A stretch of 64,000 bases of DNA from Sphagnum compactum (lineage: Eukaryota > Bryophyta > Sphagnopsida > Sphagnales), in the NCBI GenBank assembly GCA_965153455.1, contig OZ234500.1, positions 4,216,001 to 4,280,000 on the forward strand, given 5' to 3'. The notes under the pieces are model-generated. The model was given only the letters and a program-made list of their open reading frames with translations. It had not been told where the DNA came from and searched no databases. How positions within the stretch are numbered: the first letter of the stretch is position 1; each line of letters starts with the position of its first letter. Made by a program: the position numbers and the translations under genes. Shown piece after piece: positions 21,801-33,130 of the stretch.

Positions 21801-24490
21801 GAAAAGTATTTAAGTAGTAAGGTGAGTGGGCTATTACAAGGGTAGGAAAGGTCCCATGAACTTCAAAGATTTGAGACTTTGGTACCACTTTATACTACCA
21901 AATTAAATTAACTTAGTAAGTTCAACCTAACTACATTTGATGCAATCAAGTAATGGAGGAAAAATAGATCTACCTAGACTATCTACTATAGATAAAGATG
22001 ACTAGCTAGTAACTAGCAATTTTAAAAGACAATTAGAATAGATTTTTGAGAAAAACATAGAAAACCTAGTTGAAATTCCAATCCAACCACAAGAGGGGTC
22101 TAAGGAAGGCAACAAAAACATGGAGGATGTGAACTTGGAGGCATTTGCTTGCTCAATTCTTGCAATATCAAATGCACCACAATGACCCAACGTTTCAATA
22201 ACTATTGAACTTACTAGGATACGAAGAACATGGAGGGGAAAACATTACAACGACTAATAATTAGGGCAAAGAGATGGAGCTAGATTGGAACCATTTTGTG
22301 CATATTTACATAGACAATAAAACATTGACAAGCACATCTATTTGGCCAAAAATCTTCCTTAGGTAAGGACCTAGGGGATACAAAGGATTGTTGAAACAAC
22401 ATATGTTTCTACCCACTTCCATTATTTGGAGGATATGACAAGCAGCATGACTAGTCAACAGACCCTAAGACCTAGAAAGCCGTAGGAAAGGGAGGATCTC
22501 CAAAAATCAATAATAGATGCAAACCAACAACATGATGTTTACTGAACCCAAAACCACTACTACAATTGTGTTTGACATATAGTTCGATATTATTGAAGCC
22601 CACAATGACAACCTCCAAGTCATTCGAATGGAACAACCCAAATACATTCACAATGTGTAACCTCTACTTGGTTTTTTATGCTTTAGTGTTAAAAATTGTA
22701 CTAATGTTGCAAATTTTTTTAATATGTTTTCATAACAACGTTTTAAATATACTTTGAAAATATGTGGAATGATTTGGATGAATCTAAATAGGGGAGGGGA
22801 AGTAGAGGTAGCAAATGGCCTTGGGGCTGGATGGTGATATGGGGCTGCCACACCTATATAGAAAGTTTCAAATATAAGTGGGGGTTTTTTTTGTTTTGGG
22901 ATTTGGGGGGTGGGAGAGGTTTTCTTTAAGAACATGTGGAGGAAAAAGAAGCTCCCCAATAACTTCACTGAGAGGTAGACCCAGACAATTCCACAAGAGG
23001 AATGCCACCCAAAATCCTGTGTCTAGCTAAATAGCCAAAGTGAGGTAGATTCCACCAGCCAAAATGCTACAAGTATGGAGAGTTGACAAAAGAAACCCAC
23101 ATTTTGGGGGCTTTGCTATGGACAAAGTGAAACTTGTGGATTATTTAATGATTCCAATAAAGCCCAAAGGGGAGGGGGGGTGTCGGATTCATTCCCAAAT
23201 TAAGGAGCCTAGTATGAGGAAGGAAGACATCAAACACCCTTTATCTAGCATTTTCTAGCACAAAAATTGCTTAAAACTTGGTTTGTCTCATAGAGTTTAA
23301 CTACTTTGACCCAATGCATCTTTAAATATAAACCCTAAAAAGAGTGCCCTCTTTCATTGCTTGAAAACATGCTGTTGGTTGGTAGTTAGTACTGTCTTAT
23401 AAAAAGAGGTTGTTGGGTTCAAATTTAGCTTGGCACAGCAGAACATGCAAAACATATCGAATGATGTTCTTGCAAAAACATGAAAAATTGTCCAAAAACA
23501 TGCAGAACCATGCAAGGTGCAAAAAGGCAACTATGAGAAGAAGGCAGTGCAACACATTTTGATTTTCTTTTGGCTGAACATGATATGCATCTGAACCATC
23601 AGAACCCTAAAACATGGCTAGAGTGAACATGCAAACCCACACTGGTATCTTAACCTTTTTGAGTGAGGCCTCTTAGTGGCCATAGTAAGCCCAAAAGAAG
23701 TTAGATTTGAACTCGGAAACCCTGATTTAGTCTTACCATGGGATATTTAGAATATTTAGAGGCAATTTAAATAGATTTTGGAGTTTTTACCAGCTTTTGG
23801 GTGGTTCTTAGAATGGGGGACAGATAGATAGATACCCATCAATTATCAACCCAGGTAGCCTAATATGTTCACTTACTCATTGGTTCCTAAAATTTCCAAA
23901 AACCTGATTTTGGTATATAACTGTGGATTAAAACAAATTAAAAGTCAAAAAGGAACTGGCTACTAGAGATGCACTGGTTCTTTGCAGGTTCTTTCATGAA
24001 AATCATTTGATTCTTTTCGGGTTTTTGAAACAATCAGAACCAATGGTGCTTTTGATTCTGAATTTTTTAAAAAGAGAATGGAACCAAATAAATGCTTTTT
24101 ATTCTAAATTTTTTTTAAGGAACTGAAACAGACGGGTTCTTTAAAAATTCTAAAGATCGTCCAACATTGGTTTTGCCCATTGCCATGGTGCCAATGTGGG
24201 TGCTGATTCACCCGACGCTTAGAAGCACATGGCCATATAGTAGCCTTGATATACCTCCTCTTTCCAAGGAAGAATATTCACATACATAAGGTGCCCTTCA
24301 AACACACTAAGAAATTTTAGGATTGCATTACATACATACAGAGGGCCATCTTGAATACAATACCTAGTGGGTTTGCTAAAAATGCAAAATCTACCCTTCT
24401 CACTTGTTGTTCCCCCCCCAAAACCCTAAACCCTAAACCCATAAGGGCCCATGGGTTGTGTGGCGTCAACCTTTACCTACCACTCTCTAT
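21800..24490. other. Intergenic, no gene seen
   Basis: AT-rich sequence with short unsupported frames. Near 23170-23215 a fragment (ATTCCCAAATTAAGGAGCCTA) resembles the hairpin repeats at 2780-2815. Otherwise nothing recognisable. Confidence 0.5.
24420..24441. repeat. Three plant telomere-type repeats (CCCTAAA)
   Basis: AAAACCCTAAACCCTAAACC is preceded by an 8-C run. It is too short to be a relic telomere. It fits either a telo-box-like promoter word or a small interstitial repeat. No gene start is near it. Confidence 0.6.
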
Positions 24491-24507
24491 TCAGGACTGA
24501 TCGGCCA

Positions 24508-24879
24508 CAGTGAACCAGCACCCAGCAGCGCACCATGAAGGATGAATGGTAAGTGGTCAGGAAACAGTTTTCTGTTGGGTTCCACTTCCTTAACTAACCA
24601 TGGTGGTTATCTCAGTTGCTTTTTTTCCTACCTACCTACGGACAACCCACAAGCAGGTTGTTAGTAAGTAGGTAGTAAAAATAGCCCTTACCTATGTATA
24701 AACCATCTACTTACTTAATAGTTACCTATTTTCCTACCTATCTACCTATATATTAGACCTCTTTTCCTACAGAATTGATTACCAAGGTGAAATCAAATTT
24801 GAACTCAGTTGAGGTTCATCCACAATTGAGTTATAACAGGCATCCAACGGACGGTGCGCTGGTGGGTGCTGGTTTGCTG
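24508..24879. mobile_element. Small TIR element (MITE-like), about 372 bp
   Basis: The 27-base ends are inverted with 3 mismatches: 24508-24534 contains GAACCAGCACCCAGCAGCGC and 24853-24879 contains GCGCTGGTGGGTGCTGGTTT. There is no coding capacity. Related copies: 46692-47079 (same orientation, right end worn) and 41090-41192 (opposite orientation, one end). Shared interior words include GGTCAGGAAACAGTTTTCTG and ACTCAGTTGAGGTTCATCC. A family assignment would need target-site duplications, which I could not fix. Confidence 0.65.
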
Positions 24880-27370
24880 AAAGGACCCTCCTAAAAAGCC
24901 TTTGAATTCTGAATCCACAAGGAGAAGCAAAAAAACAAGGGATAGATTTGGAGATTTGGAGTTGCCTATTTGAACTTAGCTGTGAGGTTTATTCTCAACT
25001 CTGCTTGGTTACTTCCTTGTTTGGTATTTCACAAAGGACAATAAAAAATGTAGCTGGTGGTAGGCTAGTGGGTTTTTTTTTCAATTTTTTTAATTAACTA
25101 AAAGTGGAATGTTTTTTGCTGAAAAAATACAACTTACATCGGAAAAACATACCAGAATTTTCAATTTTCAAAGTTGTACTCCAGAAAGTTTCACAAAAGA
25201 GCAAAAACTCACCACCTAAAACAAATCACTGGCTGGTGGTAGTTGAGTGAGAGCATGTAGCTTTGATTGGCAATTGAGCTATGACTTTTAAGTCCTTCAT
25301 GTTTTACCTTCCTTCTATTTGTTTTCCAAGTTTGCCTGGTTTACATCAAAGTAGAGGCGAACATTAGTTCATTTGCAGTCTGCATAATGACCCTTTAGTT
25401 CTTCAATTTTCATTGTAGACTAATGTAGCCTGTGCCGTTGGCCCAAGTGTGAACACATTTTCTTATTTTTCACTTTTCAAAATTGAAAATTTCTAAATTT
25501 GGCAATGTGAACATGTTGGGGGCTCAACTGATTTCCTTCCAAACCCAATTTTTGAATTTCTTTAGAATTTCCAATAACAAAATCCACTCAAAAATCAATA
25601 TCTTCCACACATTAGCTTTGAAAATTGTGAAATAAACTTTAGTAAATCTGACTTGCTGAGGGCTTTCCAACAACACCAAGAACACCTCCAAATTCCGATC
25701 CAGTTTTCAGTTTCAAATTTATTTAGTTTTCTATGAGAAAATGATTCAATAATCAATAGCTTTCACATCATAGCTCCAAATAGTCTCAAACCAAGTCAGT
25801 TCACCCTTACTCATCGAGAGCTTTCCAAAGATACCAAGATCATGGCATGAAGTGCCATGGTTTGGGAGATCTCAACATGACAAACAAAACAAAACAAACT
25901 ACCTTGCTTCATAAATAGATGTTGTAAATTGATCATTATATATTGCTGCACAAAACATGTGGTCATAATAGGATTGCTAAAACCCCCTTATCCCTCAATT
26001 TCCATTTGGGTGTCTTTCATTGACTTGACATAGAAGAAGAACCTTGTATCTATACATATAAACAAGGATGGAAATCCATCCACAAAAAGTACAAGGCATG
26101 TCGATGCAAAAGTAAACACACAAAAGGAAAACCAAGGCCATCAAAACAAAAGTAATGAAATGGAAGATGTAATGCTAAAAAAAGGGCATCCTATGCCACA
26201 AACCAACTAATGATGGAGGTGTAGTATCTGGTATGTGTGGAAGAGATGAAGAACTGTGACTAAACGTGACAACCCGCTGAAAAATCACGATGGCTTGCGC
26301 ACGCTATAGGGCTATTGACATTCGTTGCTTATAATGAGATATAAGCATTGAAGGTACCAAGGAGGTTTACTAATGGCAAGCTATACAAGCATGTACACAA
26401 AAAATCTAAAGGGAATCAAAACAAGGATGGAGACAACCATAGGTCTTTATGGCAAGGGGAATGAAATCATCTCCTGGTACTCGCTTTGTGTACGATTGTG
26501 CCTTGTCTTGAGCAACATTAATAGAAGGGAGATACTACAATAGTTTTCATTTGGTTTCACAATTTGAGGAATGTTCAGGAGGTGTTCGTTTATTCGGATT
26601 CATGATTTTTTTTTTCAAGAACTTCAATATGGAACGTTTCTTATGGCTATTACTTTGAAAGCGGTGTTCTTCGGATGTGCCAATATGCTTGCAATGATAG
26701 TAATGTTACTATTGGTTTTCGTGAGGTTAGTTTAAAAACCACACAATCTATGTTACAAAAACAATCACATGGATTAAGAAATCTAGCAAAAGACACAATG
26801 AATGGTAGAGGGCATGTGTTGATGATGGAATTTCCCATTGAAAACACCCATGAAGACCAGGTTTGCTAGTAAGGTGAATATGTTCCATGAAACCTTGTAA
26901 TATCAAGATGTCATAAATTTTTGTTATGGGAGGTAGGAAAGTTAAGAGTTATAAGGTTGTTGTTAGATGCACACAACTAGGCAATTTGTAACATGGTTGC
27001 TAAAACCATGCTTGTTATTTTGAAACAAAGTGTCTTTGATTAAACCTAAGAATACTAGCTATTTTCTGATGCTCTTAATGTGGCACTTTCAATAAGTGTG
27101 TGTGTGGAGAATGAAATGGAACAATAAGAAATTACCTCCATCAATTTGTGAAGGGGGGTTTTGAATTTGAATTTGGTGATTTGTGCATTTGTATGCAGAT
27201 GACATAAGTCAAGGCAATCCTTGCACCATTTGGCATATGCATCTACCTACAATGCTACCAAGGCCCACAACATGCTTATGTTGATGTTGGCAATTCAATT
27301 CCCTGGATTTTCTAAAAACATTTGGTGGAAGTGCCAAAATTATATAGATGGTGATAGAATATGACAACAA
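24880..27370. other. Intergenic, upstream part of a possible hAT relic
   Basis: No host gene seen. A word group, ATGGTTTGGGAGATCTCAACA near 25855-25880, recurs twice at 45.86 and 46.03 kb. From about 26240 the sequence may be worn N-terminal hAT transposase, but I can only defend the 3' portion beginning at 27378. Confidence 0.45.
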
Positions 27371-27377
27371 GAGTTTG

Positions 27378-27890
27378 ATGCCATTGTTGGCGATTGATTT
27401 TTAGTTTTTAAATCCTAACATTAATGGTGGTATTGAACTAATAATAGTTGATGATGACCATAATTCCATTCTTGAGGTAGTGACATCAAATGAAACTACT
27501 TTGCAAGGGTTGGTTAAAAATGAATTGTCTTTATTCCACCATCTACCAATGAAGCCGGAAGATGTTGTATTGCCTTTGAATTGGTGGAAGATCCATGAAG
27601 CTTGGTTTCACAACTTTTTTTTTGAGCCTCAATAGGTTTTTGGGATTCATGAATCCCAAATTGAAATTGAAAAAATCTTCAGTGTTGTTGGAATGTTGAC
27701 AAGCTTGCAATGCCATAGGCTAGGAGTTGTAATGATAATGAATAATTGATCGGTTGATGCACAAACAAATTAACCATGAGAAGGACAATCCATTATTGAA
27801 TTCTTAGTGAAAGAGGCGTGTATCATTGAGGAGAATGATACGATGTTGAATGCAACTAGATATTTCAATGTTGATCATGAGTTGGCTTGA
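27378..27890 (+). pseudogene. hAT transposase C-terminal remnant (hATC dimerisation domain)
   Basis: A single plus-strand frame with scattered stop codons reads MPLLAIDF, VVTSNETTLQGLVKNELSLF, HLPMKPEDVVLPLNWWKIHE, then GIHESQIEIEKIFSVVGMLTS and CHRLGV. Plant hAT C-termini have PLxWWxxHE..FPN...A..ILGIPGSQIExERxFSxAGxLT. Gly-Ser of GSQIE is replaced by Glu-Ser. The frame stays aligned for about 400 bases with stops but no frameshift, so decay is by point mutation. Further similarity runs to about 27890 (EGQSIIEFLVKEACIIEEND). Confidence 0.85.
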
Positions 27891-28714
27891 TGGATACAAA
27901 AGTTGATGAGCATTCTACTCAAATTTTTGAGGAGTTTGTTTGCTTTGATTAAGATTCTACTTGTGTCAACTTTAGTGGCTATATGTAATGGTCAACTCAA
28001 CTATTTATTTTTAATGATGCATAAGACTATGTCCTTTTTCAATTTTCAATTCAAAGTTTTAGTAAAATGTGATATATCATTGTAGCAATAGGATAAGATT
28101 GTGAAAGCTTTGATGTCTAATCCAACATCCAACCTATCTAGTTGAGGAGTAAACAATCATATTGTATTTTTATTTCTTCTAATCAATGAACAATGTATGT
28201 AATTGTCAATGTGTGAATGACTACAAGGCCTGGTTATGCTTCCATGAGAAATTGGTTATTACTTAATCATCATAAAAATTACTTAATGAGACTAGAAAAA
28301 ATTGATCTTAAAAAAGAAAAAGAAAAAGAATTTCTTCGGCCTAGACTCGGAGCTTGCCCAATTTTCAACAAGATCTTGAAAACCCGACCCTTATGCATAC
28401 CAATTGGTTCTAATGCAATTTAGATTTTTTTTATTGATACCCTTATTAACTAGTTACCCTAACAAGTTGATATAAGGTGAGTCTTTTAAAAAAGTGCTAA
28501 TATTTGATACTTTGTGTGTAAGCCAAAATTTCAAAAATTCAAATATGTGGCCTGGTGGATATTGAAAAAAATCAACATCCGGCCAAGACTGGTAATAACG
28601 ATGGATGCATAAATCATGAGGCACCTTAGGTCTAGTACTAAGTTGCACCTAAAGCACCTTAGAAAGCCTAAGGGAACACTCTAATAATCATAAGGTACCT
28701 AAATTAAGGCTCTT

Positions 28715-28925
28715 TGTTTTTCTTTTTTTGGTCTTTTATTTGAAGCACAACAGCTGACCCTACCCGACAAGCCGATGCCGCCCCCACATCAAGCTGAGTG
28801 GCAGAGGGCCAGGAGCACTTTCACCTGCACGTCAGTGGGTTTGTTTGAACCCAGAACCTTTTTTTCTGAGGTCCCAGGGTCCCAGACAGGGGCTGTACCA
28901 CAAAGCCATCACCCCCTCGGACAAG
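28715..28925 (-). mobile_element. tRNA-derived SINE with long target-site duplication
   Basis: On the minus strand the element starts with a tRNA-like head: A box TGGCTTTGTGGTAC and B box GGGTTCAAAC. A unique body follows, ending in an A-rich tail (T-rich at 28715-28740 on the plus strand). It interrupts the unit 3 leader exactly: CATAAGGTACCTAA...TTAAGG..CTT occurs on both sides (28689-28714 and 28926-28951, 2 mismatches in 26), whereas units 1 and 2 have a single uninterrupted version. A related head lies at 54150-54290. Confidence 0.8.
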
Positions 28926-28949
28926 CATAAGGTACCTAAGTTAAGGCCC

Positions 28950-30262
28950 TTCTTGGGGGACGTGCGAGATGGCGGAAAACAGGACTTGTGTGTTTGGTGT
29001 TTGCCGCACGGTCGTCGCTCTCATTCGCTCTAGTACGCGAGAGTGCTCGTCGTGCGGCATCATCGTCGTCGTCGGCTGTTGACAGCCAAAATAGTTGACA
29101 GCGCCTGAAGACTTTTAACAAAAAAAACTTTTCTTCAATGAGAGAAGTTATGTGCTCAAGACGACCATGATGAACCAGCAAAGTAAATCAATTCTCACTC
29201 ACCACCACCAGCAACAACAACAACTATAGCAGCATCAGCAGCAGCCGTAGCTATGTAACTCTCTCATCTGGCTTTTGTCGCCACCCCAGATGCTTGAATG
29301 CAAGCTTCTCTTTTTTGCATTTCTCTTAATTTCAGTATCTGAACGTTTCATGGCGATGAGTGTGAATGTGCTACTACTCCAGTGTTAAATTTGTCGGCTC
29401 CCTCGCCCCCCACCGGATCCAAGCTTTTTGTTTTGTTTTCAGTATCTGAAAGTAATTTGATTGTAATCGTAGCTGCTCTGGTGAAGATAAGTGGCGCGTA
29501 CTCTAGACTTGCGAATTTTTCGCCGGCCCGCATCCTTAAATCCAAGCTTCTTTTTATTTTGTCTCCTCGGGATCTAAGAAAGTCTGTAGTTTGATAGCGA
29601 TGAGTACCGTGAGTGTTTTGGATACCAATTGTGCAGAATGCTCAATTCCTCCTCGCACTTTTCTTTTGCAATCGGAGATATTGCGAATCCTGTTTTTTCT
29701 AATATCTCTATGATCTCTCAAGAAGCCAAAATAATCAAAAGAAATTTGGTCGCACAAGATTGATTCTCTTCCTTAGTTTGGAGTCATGATCTTCAGCTTG
29801 ACTCTTCCAGTGCTTGGAGATGCACTAGGGGTTTGAACTGGCTCTAGAAAAGCTGATCACTTGTGCAATCTGTAAACTGTACTCATCTTACTGCTTTTGG
29901 AATCCAAAGACGGATTTGCAAGAGCTCTATAGAAACAGTTCCTTTGGCGTCACTGAAGAGACTCAAAGTGTCAAGTGCATTTTGCAACCCTGCTGTAACA
30001 CCCATCTTCTACAATCAGAATCGAGGCCGCCACGTATCCTCCTTGCACATATAATTAGGTTTGCCGTTGGAGATCAATGAAGGGTTTGCTGCGACAAGAC
30101 TTCAGAACTGATTTTCATGTTTGGAGAACATTTTGGTGGTCACACGAAGATCAGACCAGACTACGGTGTTGTCGTTCTTGTTCAAGACATTGTTGTTGTT
30201 AACATATTCAACTTCTTTGCTTCCAAAGCTCAGAAATTGTAAGCCGCGCAGAAACAGCACGG
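28950..30262 (+). promoter_or_regulatory. Promoter/5' leader region of transporter copy 3
   Basis: Homologous to the leaders of copies 1 and 2, with a CATCATCGTCGTCGTCG run near 29058-29075 and a CAA/CAG tract at 29201-29250. The copy 1 splice-donor position reads GTAACT and the copy 1 acceptor position reads CACACG, so any leader intron must differ. The SINE at 28715-28925 sits at its upstream edge, about 1.34 kb before the start codon, and may have altered upstream control. Confidence 0.4.
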
Positions 30263-32934
30263 ATGTCGAAAGGCGAAGCCGACACTCCCAATCAGCATAA
30301 GATTTCTATAGCTGCTCATCAGAATGGCACGACCATGAACAACAACGATGATCATGCGAGCAGCAGCACAGACAACAACAATCTCTATATGACTAGTGCG
30401 AGTAACGTCGATGGGTTGAATGCGGGTGCAAAGTTTGTGCTCGAATCCAAAGGTACCACACTCCTGCACATGCCCCAAGTACTCCACTGTCTTAAGCTTC
30501 ACCGCTGTTTTGAGCTCTGCTGTAACCTTGCTGCTTGTTAAGAACTTGGTCCTCCAGAGAGCTTGTTGTCCAGAAACACTTGCAACTGTGCATGTTCCTT
30601 TACTGCTTGCTTAAGGAATTTTCTGGTGCCATGCAGGGAACTGGTGGCATGCAGGGTATCATCTCACAGTATCTATTGCAACTCCGGCGCTTCTGAGCTT
30701 GCCATTTGCACTTGATGGGTTGGGTTGGGCACCAGGGTTTCTTGCACTAACAATAGCAACTGCTGTCTCCTTCTATGCTTACACTCTCATCTCCAAAGTA
30801 CTGGAACAAGCTGAATTAGAAGGGCATCGCTTCCTTCGATTCCGGGATGTTGCAGGTTATGTTCTTGGTAAAGGATCAATCCTGCAACCAGACTCACAAT
30901 TCTTTCTGTACAAATTCTTTGTATGTAAAACTCTTCTGTAAAGTCTTTGTTCTGCATTCAATCAGTACTAATATGACCATTTACAATATTGTTTTACAAA
31001 ACCCGCAGCACAGAAAAACCCAACCACAATGCTGCACTGTTGTTGGTGCTGCATTCATAATCAGTAACCATAGCTGCAGATAATCCACGGATCAGGGGGC
31101 TGATTAGGGGTGTGCACTTGAGAAGAATTAGCAGCTGAATCCAGCCTGCTCTGCAGGAAGGAGATGGGGCTATTATCCTATAGGAGCAATTCAAATTGCT
31201 CTCTGCATCGCTGCTGCTGTTGGCTGTGTGCTCCTTGGTGGTGAGAGCATGCAGGTAACTGTGCAACTTTTTTTTCTCTCTCAGCTTTTGTATAGCATCT
31301 TGTGCGCTTATGATTCATTGATTCAAGTAAGCAATTTACTCAGACCACTTCCTCTCTGTGTGCCAGTAATGTCCAATGTTGGGTTCGTTGGTTTTGTGCA
31401 GATTATATACCAAATCTACAAACCAAATGGTTCAATGCAGCTCTATGAGTTTATCATCATCTTTGCGATCCTGATGTTGCTAATCTCGCAGTTACCATCA
31501 TTCCACTCCTTGCGCCACATCAACTTGGCATCACTTGTGTTCTGTCTGGGTTTTAGTCTTTGTGTTGTTGGTGGCTCCATATATGTAGGTAGGTACAGAC
31601 AAGATCTTGTCAATGTATTCTTAAGCATCTGATGAACTTCTTTCCTCTTAGCCACCAGTGAAGTGTCCAGAGAGGACAACAATCTGACATTGTTTCTTAT
31701 ATCCAATGTGTGTTTCTCATGACATGGAGTTTTCCTTTGCTTGCTTTCATTTAGGTCATTCAAAACAAGCACCTGCAAAAAGTTATTCTGTTGAGGGCAG
31801 TTCTGTATCTAAAATGTTCACCATTTTCAACTCTTTGGCTATTATCATCACAACGTTTGGGAATGGAATCATTCCAGAGATTCAGGTATGGAATCATTCC
31901 AGAAATTCAAGTTAGGTCTCTGTGAGGTTCAGCAGAGGTGAATCTGCACCTTTGCTCCTGGTTGTAGTTTAATAGCTCTTTCTTGAGCTAGAATCTACGT
32001 CCCCATGGTCATGTGATTGACAGGGGGACTTGACTTGGTATTAATTTGCTTCATTGTTTTGTTTCTTCGCAGGCAACTCTGGCTCCACCAGTAGCAGGCA
32101 AGATGTTCAAGGGCTTGTTGATCTGCTATGCAGTAGTCATATCAACATTCTTTTCTGTAGCGGGTGCTGGATATTGGGCTTTTGGCAATGCATCAGCAGG
32201 CAATATCTTTACCAATCTTGCCCCAAGTGGTGGGGTTGCGCTCATTCCAAACTGGCTGCTATTTCTGGCCAATATGTTTGTCATTGCTGAGCTCTTTGCC
32301 GTGGCTCTGGTGAGTATTCAACCCTCCCCATTATCAGTGGAACTCTTTAAGCCTTTCAACCCTAAAGTTGTCACAGCTGATATTGCATGATCTGTTGTAT
32401 CAGGTATGCCTGCTTGAAAGGGTTCAACCCTGACATATGATTAACAAATAAATTTTTGTAGCAGTTTTAAGCAGGACATATGGGTTTTGTACTCATTGGG
32501 ATGCCTGGGAAATAAAATAAAATAAAATCTGAAGTAGTAATGGTCATCTGTAGGTGTACTCACAACCAACATTCGAGATCTTTGAAGGTCGTTCCTCAAG
32601 TGTCAAAAGTGGCAAGTTCTCTATGCGTAATGTGCTACCGCGGTTCATAATTCGGTCACTTTATGTGGCCTTTGCTACTGTTATTGCTGCTGCACTTCCC
32701 TTCTTTGGTGACATCAATGCTATTATTGGTGCCTTTGCATGCACCCCTTTGGATTTTGTCTTACCGTTTCTCCTTTACAATGTCACCTTCAAACCCTCCA
32801 TCTGGACAATCAAATTCTGGCTGAATTATGTGATTATAGTTGTATTCACTATTGTTGGCCTTATGGGATGCATTTCAGCTGTCCGCCAGATTGTGTTGGA
32901 TGTGAGTGCATACAAACTATTTGCTAATGTATAG
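30263..32934 (+). CDS. GAT1: GAT1-like amino acid/GABA transporter, copy 3 (7 exons, 484 aa)
   Basis: AAAP-family permease. Exons: 30263-30452, 30637-30867, 31157-31254, 31402-31588, 31755-31885, 32073-32309 and 32554-32934; all introns GT-AG, frame intact. Most exons are close to copy 2: exon 4 differs at 2 of 62 residues, exon 6 at 2 of 79 and exon 7 at 8 of 126. Exon 3 is the exception, with 12 of 33 residues changed (GRRWGYYPIGAIQIALCIAA). In exon 7 the family's AFGFTPLDFVLP reads AFACTPLDFVLP (Ala420, Cys421), and later Lys becomes Ile (KPSIW). These fall in membrane helices and could change substrate or rate; they could also be early decay. It looks expressed-competent, but its function is less certain than for copies 1 and 2. 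Confidence 0.9.
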
Positions 32935-33124
32935 TAAATATAATTATCAAATTGGTCCTCACTGAACTATACATTTCTATTTGACACAAACAGATTCACA
33001 TTGAAGGCATACATGCATCACTGGTAGATGCCCAGCACACCTCATGATCAATGGCTTCAGTCGTGAATGATTGATTGTTTCTAAAACAATTGGGAAAGTG
33101 TTACTCTGACTGAGCTTTCAGGGA

Positions 33125-33130
33125 AATAAA
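33125..33130 (+). terminator. Likely poly(A) signal AATAAA, copy 3
   Basis: It lies 191 bases after the stop, aligned with those of copies 1 and 2. Confidence 0.55.

Noticed and set aside
15380-22300. A complete copia element with two LTRs
   Set aside because: I compared the two ends by eye and found no matching long terminal repeats; only the internal coding order is supported.
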